In this document: positions 23,701 to 33,184 of the stretch, piece by piece
Layout: each line of letters begins with the position of its first letter
How positions within the stretch are numbered: position 1 is the first letter of the stretch
Assembly: GCF_032854445.1 (NCBI RefSeq)
Contig: NC_088305.1
Span: forward strand, 16,165,717 to 16,229,716
Direction: 5' to 3'
Source of the DNA: Liolophura sinensis
Taxonomy: Eukaryota > Mollusca > Polyplacophora > Chitonida > Chitonidae
DNA: 64,000 bases
Translations under genes and position numbers: made by a program
The notes under the pieces: model-generated
What the model saw: only the letters and a program-made list of their open reading frames with translations
Database searches by the model: none
What the model was told of the DNA's origin: nothing

Positions 23701-26700
23701 TGGTGATAAATGAGGGCCTGGGTATTATCATGTCAGATACCTGAAGGTGGGGAGAGGAAGCCATCCAGGTACTAACCAAGCCAGGTGAGTGAATCCCCCA
23801 TCTGGGCCATGCAGTGATCAATGGGTGACCAGTGTATTATCATATCAAATACCTGAAGGTGGGGAGAGGAAGCCATCCAAGTAGTAACCAGGCCAGGTGA
23901 GTGAATCCCCCATCTGGGCCATGCAGTGATCAATGGGTGACCAGTGTATTATCATATCAAATACCTGAAGGTGGGGAGAGGAAGCCATCCAGCTAGTGAC
24001 CAGGCAAGGTGAGTGAATCCCCCATCTAGGCCATGCAGTGATAAATGGGGGACCAGTGTATTATCATGTCAGACACCTGAAGCTAGGGAGAGGAAGCCAT
24101 CCAGGTGGTAACCAAGCCAGGTGAGTGAATCCCCCATCCAGGTCATGCAGTGATAAATGGGGCACCAGTGTATTATCATGTCAGATACCTGAAGGTGGGG
24201 AGAGGACGCCATCCAGGTAGTAACCAGGCCAGGTGAGTGAATCCCCCATCCAGGCCATGCAGTGATAAACGGGGCACCAGTGTATTATCATGTCAGACAC
24301 CTGAAGCTAGGGAGAGGAAGCCATCCAGGTAGTAACCAGGCCAGGTGAGTGATTCCCCCATCCAGGCCATGCAGTGATAAATGGGGCACCAGTGTATTAT
24401 CATGTCAGACACCTGAAGCTCGGGAGAGGAAGCCATCCAGGTAGTAACCAGACCAGGTGAGTGAATCCCCCATCCAGGCCATGCAGTGATAAATGGGGCA
24501 CCAGTGTATTATCATGTCAAGACACCTGAAGCTAGGGAGAGGAAGCCATCCAGGTAGTAACCAGGCCAGGTGAGTGATTCCCCCATCCAGGCCATGCAGT
24601 GATAAATGGGGGACCAGTGTATTATCATGTCAGACACCTGAAGCTTGGGAGAGGAAACCATCCAGGTAGTAACCAGGCCAGGTGAGTGAATCCCCCATCC
24701 AGGCCATGCAGTGATAAATGGGGGACCAGTGTATTATCATGTCAGACACCTGAAGCTTGGGAGAGGAAGCCATCCAGGTAGTAACCAGGCCAAGTGAGTG
24801 AATCCCCCATCCAGGCCATGCAGTGATAAATGGGGGACCGGTGTATTATCATGTCAGATACCTGAAGCTTGGGAGAGGAAGCCATCCAGGTAGTAACCAG
24901 GCCAAGTGAGTGAATCCCCCATCTAGATCAGCATACAATTGAGCCACTCGCTCATCCAATGCAGAACGAACCTCTTTACCTGCAACAAATGGAAGTTCTT
25001 GTGAACTTTATCAATATGACTAAAATAATACTACCCCTTTTCACAAAGTACATGTAGCTCAAGTTTACATGAAAATTGCATACCTTCTTGTGTATTCGTA
25101 AATACAACTGCAGTACCATTATTTACATGATATTTCTGAACATGTTTAGAAAGCACCAATACAATACGGTAATATATATATATTACATTAATATATGTCC
25201 TCATGATATATGAGAAGTATATATAAGCACGTAACACATACCATGCAGACAACGACTGGCCGTGAGGATTAATCAACTCTGAGAGAGCAACAAATAAATC
25301 TGAAAAATATAAATGTGCATTGGTATTTATCTTGTGTACTAATCTTTAACACAGCTTAAATTTAAAGCAGGTTACACATGTAGCTGTGAAGTAGCCCTAT
25401 ACTTGGTCACTCTCAGGACTGTTTGTCTTGACTATCTTTCAAATACGACCAGAGAGGAAGCCAGCTTGAGCTGGACTTGAACTCACAGCGACTGCATTGG
25501 TGAGAGACTCCTGGGTCATTATGCTGCGCTAGCGCACTAACCAACTGAGCCACGAAGGCCCCGCTCACCTGAAATGTGTGCGCACTGGAATGGCTCTTCA
25601 AACACAAACCCTCATTCATCACAGAACAGCTACTTTCCTGAAGAGCCTGTCAAAAAAGCCCAAGCAAATGTGGGCTGTGCTTACCCTTTTTTCCATTCTG
25701 TCCCCATCTTTTAAAATACTGTTCTGTCTCATCCTCTATTAACGGAACATGGACTTTGAAGCGAGCAATGTTCAACCCGGTCTTCAACATCTTCTTCTGT
25801 TCTAAGAATTTCTGTCAATTAGGTATGATTTCAGGGCATCATATTATGAGCATAAATTGTTGTGAAAGTCTTAGGCATAAGAACCATGGTTTTAATGTAC
25901 CACACCCAGCATCAAACTCTTTATAGATCCTCACATTTTTTTGGTGAAAACCTTTAACACAAGCAAGACTGGGCCTGTTTTTCATGTTCTCATACACAAA
26001 GTATTGATATTTTAAATGGCTGCATTAAAAAATGCAACAGCTTGGAGGACAACGTCCAAGTAAGAACGCTTCCACATTTGTAATGATTTAGCAATAAGAT
26101 GCAACAACTTGTCTACATGACCAACCCAAGCCATTCTAGATGAAAACATTTCCTGAAGTTAACATTCACACATAGTTTACATTTACAGAGTATCTTACCA
26201 GAAAATAACCCTTGAGAAGAATTAAGAAAACAACACTTTGTTTCAGTCATGCAATTAGTCGGCTACTTGCTTTATTTAAAAGAATTTCTGGGTGCAGGAA
26301 ATTGGAAACCCTTGTCCTCCCTCTGGTAAGTGCCTTCAAAATCTCCTTCAACATCTTAAGCCATTTTTACACCCAAAAAGCAGATGAGTTTTTTTTTCAC
26401 ATTTATATGTTAGGAGACATCATAAATAAAGAAAGAAATTTCTCATGTTATCCTCAGGGGGTCACATAAGTCATTTTTCCATGTACCTATCACTACTCTC
26501 GTGAAGATTTGAGTGTTTCTTTGAATCTAAATTCAGAGGTTTTTTGGTTTTGACTAGCTGTTTGAGGTACTTGTGCCAAAACTGAATATTTCTTTTACTC
26601 AACCATCCACCAATTTGTTGACTAAAATCATGAATTCAGACTCGCCTCCTATATCTCGCATACTGATATTGGCGCACATTGACGTCATGTTACATGAACT

Positions 26701-29700
26701 TCAGGCTGCCAGACATTAGCTGTGTCCACTGAAATGTGATGACCTGCCCATAAAACTAACAACAAAGAGCACCAATGTAGACTGACAGAACTCAATTTAT
26801 CTCGACATCAACTTCAAAGTCGAGCAAAAAAGGACAAATGAGCCAAATAAAAAAGATTCAGCTGTGATCAATTCAAGGGGAAAAAAAATATCAGCATATA
26901 TTCAAAGATTTAACTTTAAACATAATGTGATAAAATGTCTTTTCATTTCCATAAATCTTCGGCATCCCTGCAAAATTTTCCACTCACTCCAACATTTATT
27001 ATACATTTGATACTTTATACCGAACGCTAAAATTAGCAATGATATACGCATTTGTATGTTTTGAACAGCGCAACTCAGTAAAGGGTCTATTGGGAAGATG
27101 GATACAGTTTTGGCAGAGGCAATATGCTACTATCTAACCTAATTTTTTATACCTTCATTGAATATTACATGTCTCGGAAGTCAACTGGTTTCACATCTAT
27201 GGTGGGTCAGCAAATGACACAAACGTGTACCACCTGTGAGAAAAGGCCCTTCAGGTACACTTATCTAAATCATGATGTCTTATATAGTAGTTCTGTGTTA
27301 CCATGTGTCACTTCATGCAGTGAAAGGGTAAAGGCAATGTTACACCTTGTGTTTCACAACCTGACATGTCTGATAGCAACACGTTTGATTGGATAAAATT
27401 ATCAACATGTCTGCCTTTATTCACACCAGCCATTTACTCAGTATTGTCGTTTTGCCTTACGTTGTATTCGGCGAAATATCACTGGAAAAATAAAGTATGA
27501 TATTTATATAAGGCTTGACTTTCCTGCTTTCGATCAAATTACGTTTCAGCCAGTCTTATCCTTTAACATAATGCTGGACAAGGTACGAGTTACTGTGAAG
27601 ATCAGCTAATGAGAACGCGAAGAGGCCCTCAAATAGTGAATTTCCCGATGAAATATGATCTTTATGTTGATGGGACTTGCCAACTGGGGATTTGAACTCT
27701 GGGTTACATGCTTCTACCACTACATTAAAGGGAAATTCCCTCCAGCCCGGAGGCAGATAGCACTTATATATCACCTTGTTACATACACTCCCAGTTTACA
27801 TTCACCCTGAGTTTACATTCACATCCAGTTTACATTCACACCCAGTTGGGGAACCCATGACCATCGGCAAGTTACTGACGTGCAGTCGGCGAGGAAGCCA
27901 GTATGAGCTGGACTTGAACTCACAGCGACCGCATTGGTGAGAGACTCCTGGGTCATTGCGCCGCATACTTGCCCTCGTAAGAATAAGTTTTATCAACACA
28001 GCTGGTAATGAAGATTTCCATACAAGGAAGGTAACTCATAATGTGCACAGTTTCTTTTACGGGACTTTGGGGATGTTCACATAAAATTCACCTGAATTGA
28101 ATAATTCTAATTGGCCCTAATACTAGCTTGTCCAGACGACTTCTATGAACCCCTGAATTTCTTTTACACCTATACAGCTCTCGTACATGTAAATGTCAAC
28201 ATATTTCAAGCATGACTCACTGGATTTGGCACATCATAGGCCACCCCCTTCCCAAAGACAGGTGTGGTTAGCCGGCTGTAGACATCTTCAGCATTCAGGT
28301 CTTCATTTTTACTGTTGAAGAAGAGAGCCGCTGCCTCTGAGCCGGTCAGATATGTGAAAGTTTTACCCACCATTGTGAAACTAAACACAGGGCCGTACTG
28401 CAACAAAACAGTGGTCAATCAGGACATACATACTTGGTGCTACATACTGTACTTATTCATTTATTTTATTAAACATTGAAGAAATTGGAAGAAATAATTA
28501 TAATTGAACATTATGAAGAATTTTAAAGTGTCTATGAACTGGAGAAATTAATGGCTGTATGGTACTTACCTCTTCATGCGCTGCTAACAAGTATTCCACT
28601 GGGCTCTTGGCAAAAGCTGCAGACTCTCCCAGAAAAGGTATGGATGATGGAATGTGTGGCGGAAGTTTGCCCTGCTCAAATAAAATATCACAAATGTGTA
28701 GCTGGCACAAGACAAATTTTAACAAAATTACGTATAAGCAGATTGTGGTAAGAAAAGACAACCAATAATATAATGTCAGTTATTTAGGAAGAGAGGTGAA
28801 AACAGACTGAACACTAAAACAGTCACAGCTGGGATTAAGATATATCTTAATCCCAGGACACAGACATGCTATTCTGATGCGCTCGGTAATTCTATAAATC
28901 AACTTCTAATAAGGGCTAAACACCTACCAGGCCATGGGATGCGCCATTTTAGACATGTTAGAGTAACCAAAAGCATCAGGTTGCACCACTCCTGCCCAAA
29001 GCACACATGGCTATAAAGGGCAAAATATGGTTCAGTTGACACAAGACGAAACAGACACAAGCCATATCTTCGGGTTGTAGAAATAACTAGCATCTGATTG
29101 GATAAAACTGGAAATATGACGGCACATTCGATTTTGTCTCAATGTGCAAGATTTTGCTTGCTTAGAAAAAATAAACAAAATAAATCTGACAGTCTAAAAA
29201 ATATTTTTCATTACATGGCAAGGTAAATGTCAATATGTTAAACAAGGGGCGAGATCATTTAGCTCCCTGGAATATGTGGAAAAAAATCAATTTTTTGAGT
29301 ATACAACTTCTCTGGATAGTTAAAATAATCATAACATACCATTATGTAGGTTTGGGGTGCCCATACACCTTTCCAGACATGCCAGACGATGACTTCCCCC
29401 GGATCACAGGGAAGTCATTGTATAGGGTGTATAGGAAGGAGATAACAAACTGAAGTACAGGAATTACAGATGATCAAACGAGGGATCGATCAATCCCCTA
29501 GTCCACCTAGATGCCTTTTTGATGTGCAATACAAAGATTAAACTTGTTCTTGGAAACAGCAATGGAAATACTTCAGGATGTTTTCTCCAGGATTTCAATG
29601 CCAAAACTCAGTCGCATCTTAAACATAGATGTAGGTCCCATAACAGTTCAAAACGGATGTCTTAAGACCTTGACTAGTGGAAACCGGATAAATTTTAACT

Positions 29701-31792
29701 TCAATCGCAGTGTTTGAATGCATTCCTCTCACAGCCCATACAAGGCAGATAACTACTCACAATACTAGCAATTAGTATATTTTGTACATCAAATCTGTTT
29801 AATCAATTCTTTCATTGTTTGAGAAATTTTTTTATTCATCAGTGTTGATTATGGGTTCCTTCTATATCACTACTGGTGACACTGATCCTAAACAATTCGC
29901 CAGTATGCGTGTCAAAAGGTCTAACTTGCCTGATAGTGGCAGCGATAATTGTACACATGATTCGCTTCACTGTGAGGAGTATACATTTAAACATGGTGGT
30001 TGGAGTTAGAATTAATCCAGTTTCCACTAGTTTCATGCTTGTGTGGATTTATTGGTGACGACACATGGGAACACCTACTTGGAATTAATAGCTGAGACGA
30101 CTATGACTGCGGACTGCCAAATTACTTGGTGCCCAGCAGTAGTATATTGAAGCCAGCAAGGGAAGTACAGAGGAGTTCAAGGTGAGCCTATGGAACAAGA
30201 CAGGGCTGTGATAGTATAGGTACAGCCTAGCTATGCAAGGCTGTGATGTGTAATCAAAGCCTCAGTCCTCCAAATTTTGCGTGAACGATCGCTTGAATAA
30301 AATGATGAAATGGTGATGGTGAACTTAATGGTGAAATAACCATAACCTTAACAACATAATCATGTCAACGGACTACTTCGGCCGCATCGGGGGCTTCGCC
30401 CAAATCCCATGGCCAGAAGAGTTCTAAACAAGGGAGTTAATTTAAGAATTCAAGGACAATAATTCACCCTGTTCTTATGTGCAATTTCAACTGTATCAGT
30501 GGATGAGCAGACTGTGTGCATGTAAAGACAGCGTGGAACTGCGGGGTTATGAGAATAAGGTTTATACCGATAACATGCAGAAAGTGCTTTGCACATAGCG
30601 GCATGTCGTTGAAATGTACCATCTCTGTAAAAACTTTCAAAACATGGTGGTTTAGAGACACTTTCTCAATTGAAGTGAACACCGAGGTCGAAATAACTTT
30701 GATAACATGTAAAGTGTGCACCCAACACCTGGCTGAAATAACATGCGAGGCCCGATGGCGTTCGTTGAAATGTGCAATTTTGCCGTCTATTCAGAACTAC
30801 ACTAACGAAATTTCACGAACTAAATATCGTAGACCTATTGCATAACCTATGGCTTAAGCAAAAAATTTGTTTTAAACGAACTATGGGTTACCTAGAGTCT
30901 TTTTTACGTAATCTTTTTTCGGGTTAAAGGAGAAGAAAACTTAGACATCAAGGAAATACCACTGAAAAGAGTATGCATTTCCTTGCAGGTGCATGCCATA
31001 AAAAAATTCTAGTATGTACCTCAAGTTGATAAATTATACATAAAGCCAGCACCAAAATCCACTGTGGGCGACTCCATTTTGCCTACTAGAACTAGTCCTG
31101 AAGTCTTCTGTGTTAGGAGAATTGTCATCGGAAAGCGCCGAAGTGCAGTTCGTACATTTCCAGTAGAACTCTTCTTCCCAGAAGGTAGCAAACAGTACAG
31201 TTTGATTTCCGCCTGACGATTGGGAAACCAGAATGTTGGACGTAGGTTCCAAGTTTACACGAAGATGCCAGCAGTTTTAACGACCCTCACTGGCTAAGAG
31301 ATAACACACCCCCAGCGTAAATTACAGTGTTAAAAATGGAAGACGCGATGGACTCGGCGATTTATGCCAGCTTAGCCGTTTTCAGGCTTTATGTGTGTGG
31401 TGATGAAAAATCGCAAAATTATGCAACAGGCACCACCAGATAGAAAAAAATGTGCTCTTTCAACCTATAGTGTCATTTTTTTAAAGTTTTCTTCTCCTTT
31501 AAATAAATTTTTGAGGCCTGCAGCCCTACAGAGTCTGGGCGAGCCTGGGCCTCCATACTAAAGTTTCACGTGAAAGTTGAGTACACAGCGTTATCTACAT
31601 GCTTTTACTTTGTATGTACACATATCAGGCTTCTAGATTTTGACTTGTTACCTGGACTTGCCGACTTGACTGGGATCGTCTGTAAACGAGAGTGGCGACA
31701 AGTAGAATCGCCGTGGTGACCAGCGTCATTGTAGCAAAGCTGACCTCATACACAGGGTGCATCACCCCCTCACTGATTGTTTCTGAATCCAT
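14512..31792 (-). CDS. CYP51A1: Lanosterol (sterol) 14-alpha-demethylase, cytochrome P450 family 51; 11 exons, three single-base frame breaks
   Basis: Exons in transcript order: 31652-31792, 28570-28671, 28221-28397, 25685-25811, 25242-25299, 24862-24979, 22970-23089, 19513-19642, 18106-18267, 16909-17017, 14512-14753. All introns are GT-AG and join in phase. Apart from three indels (exons 5, 10 and 11) the coding length is 1,485 bp, about 494 aa, close to the usual 500-510. Seen: an N-terminal membrane anchor (exon 1), [17 protein letters not shown] and VAYDVPNP (exon 3), [20 protein letters not shown] (exon 6), the I-helix oxygen-binding motif [12 protein letters not shown] (exon 8), the ExxR motif KETLRLRPP (exon 9), [14 protein letters not shown] (exon 10) and the heme loop [11 protein letters not shown] with the Cys ligand near residue 439 (exon 11). 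The enzyme removes the C14 methyl of lanosterol-type sterols at the ER, using cytochrome P450 reductase. Identity is near certain; whether this allele is functional is unclear because of the indels. Confidence 0.97.
14754..16908 (-). other. CYP51 intron 10
   Basis: AT-rich intron with A/T homopolymers near the exon 11 acceptor (14761-14795). I recognise no gene or mobile element in it. Confidence 0.5.
16909..17017 (-). CDS. CYP51A1: CYP51 exon 10 with -1 frameshift
   Basis: Reads [17 protein letters not shown] through [12 protein letters not shown] and then should give FNPDR before the donor. The DNA has 'gtgttaaccctgacag', one T short of the frame needed for Phe-Asn-Pro-Asp-Arg. The exon is 109 bp, whereas phase 0 to phase 2 needs 110. 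The missing base lies near 16922. Confidence 0.92.
17090..17142 (-). mobile_element. SINE-A tail fragment
   Basis: Only the tail is left: 'tttatttatttgactgatg' followed by 'actcaagaattttt'. Lies in CYP51 intron 9. Confidence 0.65.
18944..19238. repeat. Minisatellite, 49-bp unit, 6 copies, in CYP51 intron 8
   Basis: Unit starts aagtactttagtatttgtat and ends cttgttaaactt. Copies begin near 18944, 18993, 19042, 19091, 19139 and 19189; the last is diverged. Spacing is 48-50 bp, so small indels separate copies. Confidence 0.93.
19643..22969 (-). other. CYP51 intron 7
   Basis: A 3.3-kb intron between exons 7 and 8. It holds traces of SINE-A tails near 19680 and 22015, a partial SINE-A at 22691-22802 and several A/T homopolymers. 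No coding region recognised. Confidence 0.55.
22691..22802 (+). mobile_element. SINE-A fragment in CYP51 intron 7
   Basis: Matches the middle and tail: 'caacctgcgaatggt', 'tttcctcccaccgtaatgct', 'gaccgccatc', then 'aacaccaaccatttaaataaac'. The head is missing. Confidence 0.75.
23425..24861 (-). repeat. Tandem array of a 112-bp unit copied from CYP51 exon 6 and its splice donor
   Basis: Thirteen regular units begin with gaggaagcc-type sequence at 23532, 23643, 23754, 23866, 23978, 24090, 24202, 24314, 24426, 24539, 24651, 24763 and 24875; an older diverged unit precedes them. The unit at 24875 is the end of the real exon 6. On the minus strand each unit has about 64 bp of the 3' half of exon 6 (coding for [21 protein letters not shown] in the genuine copy), then the donor 'cag/gt', then about 48 bp of intron. 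The three units farthest from the exon are nearly identical to one another with a 111-bp period, and units nearer the exon share its 'aagctt' variant. The copies lack a visible acceptor, so they are not complete exons. Confidence 0.97.
24862..24979 (-). CDS. CYP51A1: CYP51 exon 6 (parent of the tandem array)
   Basis: 118 bp, acceptor 'ttgcag/gtaaag', donor 'ttcag/gtatct'. Encodes [20 protein letters not shown] followed by [18 protein letters not shown], a segment well conserved in CYP51. Phases agree with exons 5 and 7. The region 24862-24925 is repeated downstream in intron 6; 24926-24979 is unique. Confidence 0.95.
25242..25299 (-). CDS. CYP51A1: CYP51 exon 5 with +1 frameshift
   Basis: Acceptor 'tttttcag/at', donor 'catg/gtatgt'. 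The exon is 58 bp, but phase 1 to phase 1 requires 57. It reads [10 protein letters not shown], then an extra A ('attaatcc' where 'attatcc' would fit) moves the rest ([10 protein letters not shown]) into the next frame. Both halves match CYP51, so the insertion at about 25270 is a break and not a wrong exon. Confidence 0.92.
25446..25566 (-). mobile_element. SINE-A head fragment with tRNA-like sequence
   Basis: Holds the tRNA-derived head in reverse: 'gaactcacagcgactgcattggtgagagactcctgggtcat' blocks and 'ctaaccaactgagccacgaagg', the A-box region. The 3' tail is absent. In CYP51 intron 4. Confidence 0.85.
27838..27972 (-). mobile_element. SINE-A fragment in CYP51 intron 3
   Basis: Contains 'ggggaacccatgaccatc', 'gaggaagccag' and the head block 'gaactcacagcgaccgcattg' in reverse orientation; tail and extreme 5' end are lost. 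Short 'cagtttacattcac' repeats precede it (27790-27845). Confidence 0.8.
28840..29115. repeat. Dispersed repeat of unknown class, copy 1 (CYP51 intron 1)
   Basis: Aligns by eye with 50680-50945: shared blocks such as 'ggtaaYtctataaaYcaact', 'atggct.taaaggcaaaa' and 'tagaaataac..tgattggwtaaaa'. No protein or terminal repeats recognised; probably a decayed non-coding transposable element. Confidence 0.5.
29116..30923. other. CYP51 intron 1, distal part
   Basis: No gene, SINE or tandem array recognised. Short open frames on both strands show no family resemblance. Confidence 0.45.
30924..31502. mobile_element. MITE-like element with 15-bp terminal inverted repeats and TTAA flanks
   Basis: Left end TTAA-aggagaagaaaactt (30924-30942) and right end aagttttcttctcct-TTAA (31484-31502) are perfect inverted copies, 579 bp overall. 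The interior has no transposase. TTAA target sites suggest mobilisation by a piggyBac-type transposase, although a TA-duplicating family cannot be excluded. Sits in CYP51 intron 1. Confidence 0.75.
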
Positions 31793-32613
31793 CACCGGCT
31801 GATGTCAATCAAATGATGTAAACTCACTGCATTTGGTAAAAAGAAAGACAAGTTTACGGTCTGACAACAGCTGACTCTGCAAGCGCGTGCCTCTTGTGTT
31901 TTGACGTTTCAATCCACCCGGTCATGTAAGATAAATCACCTTACGCGCAAATCAGACCAACAAATGTCATACTATTTTTGCCGTAAACACAGAAGAGTTC
32001 TCCACATCAAAGTATGTCAAAATGACATGTTTTCCACCAAGGACTGGTATTTCTGTTTTTGGGGTCCTTATTTTCAATATTTCATAGAGCAAACATAAAC
32101 TAGAATGACACTAGACCTAAGCAGACTGCCAGTGGGTTTAAAATAACCCGTAAACTGTAAAAACAGTGGTCCGGCATACATATATTGAGGGCAAATATTT
32201 TCACATGGTTTGCCTTTTTATAGAACCACATGGTCGACAACAACAACTACATACACACCAACCATTCTAAAATCCAAATCTGCCTAAATATAACATTGAG
32301 AAAAATTATTTTGTCTTATTTTGCTCACTGAACCGTTGGAAGGAAGCCAGTGTGAATTTACTAAAATAGATAGATTTTTCTCTCTCTTTATTCTCTCTCT
32401 CTCTCAAAACCCGCAGTTTTGACTAATATTTAAAAGGGCTAATATTCACGGGTTCTTCGTTCAGGTCACAAACTTTGAGCCGCGATCGTATGTTGGGAAA
32501 CAAGGTCAGGCGACGCTTGGCAGCCAATCAAATAATCTGTACCTGTCGGCTGATAAATATTCACAGTTTTTGGCGCGAAGCATAAGAAACGCAATGGTTT
32601 CTAATTTGTCTAC
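31793..32613 (-). promoter_or_regulatory. Candidate CYP51 promoter region
   Basis: Upstream of the CYP51 ATG (31790-31792). ATCACCTTAC at 31935-31944 resembles the sterol regulatory element known in mammalian CYP51 promoters (ATCACCTCAG, 8/10), and TGACGTTT at 31902-31909 resembles a cAMP-response half site, the same pairing as in mammals. Farther up are a CCAAT box (32524-32528) and TTTTGGCGCGAA (32568-32579), a strong E2F-type site. No TATA box was identified. These are short motifs and the reading is inference. Confidence 0.4.
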
Positions 32614-32731
32614 TCCGAGATTGTTCTTCTTGTTTTTAAATGGAGCGCGCTCTTACGTTGGTTTGTGTTCAGTCTGGTTTTGTTTGACCAAACAAAAGTT
32701 TTGCCAAACCTAACGTCAGAACAATCTCGGA
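32614..32731. repeat. Imperfect palindrome with perfect 14-bp arms
   Basis: tccgagattgttct (32614-32627) and agaacaatctcgga (32718-32731) are perfect inverted copies. Inside, 'acgttggtttg' pairs with 'caaacctaacgt', and the centre is 'tttgtttgaccaaacaaa'. It could fold into a long hairpin and may be a small MITE. Confidence 0.75.
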
Positions 32732-32802
32732 CTATTCAAAGCTTTTGGAACAACACACTTTACAGAACGCTGTACTATGACTTGTCGTAAAAGGTTCGAG
32801 TG

Positions 32803-33171
32803 AGTGAGTGAGTGAGTGCTTGGGGTTTAACGTCGTACTCAACAATTTTTCAGTCATATGACGACGAAGGAATCATTAGGGTGCATGCACGTGTAATGTG
32901 CCTCCTTGTTGCAGGACGGATTTCCACCGCTCTTTTATTTAGTGCTGCATCACTGAGACGACTTACCGAAGGCAAGTAAGCCGCCCCGCCCGAGCCATTA
33001 TACTGATACGGGTCAACCAGTCGTTGCACTATCCCCTTCATGCTGAACGCCAAGCGAGGAAGTTACAACTTCCTCTTTTAAAGTCTTAGGTGTGACTCGA
33101 CCAAGGATTGATCCTGGATCTACCGGTCCCGAAGCGGACGCTCTACCAACTGTGCTATCCGGGCCGGTATG
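32803..33171 (-). mobile_element. Full-length SINE-B with 13-bp target duplication
   Basis: A second tRNA-derived SINE family. In element orientation the head is tRNA-like, with an A box in 'gatagcacagttggtagagcg' and a B-box-like 'ggatcaatcc'. The body has 'actttaaaagaggaagttg', 'gtgcaacgactggttgac', 'ggctcgggcggggcggctt' and 'aatccgtcctgcaac'. The tail is 'gagtacgacgttaaacccc' plus (actc)n. The perfect duplication aaaggttcgagtg (32790-32802 and 33172-33184) bounds it. Confidence 0.93.
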
Positions 33172-33184
33172 AAAGGTTCGAGTG

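Noticed and set aside
23425-24861. Copies in the 112-bp array as complete alternative exons
   Set aside because: No polypyrimidine tract or AG acceptor lies in the unit upstream of the exon-derived part. Read-through from the real exon hits a stop just beyond the donor.
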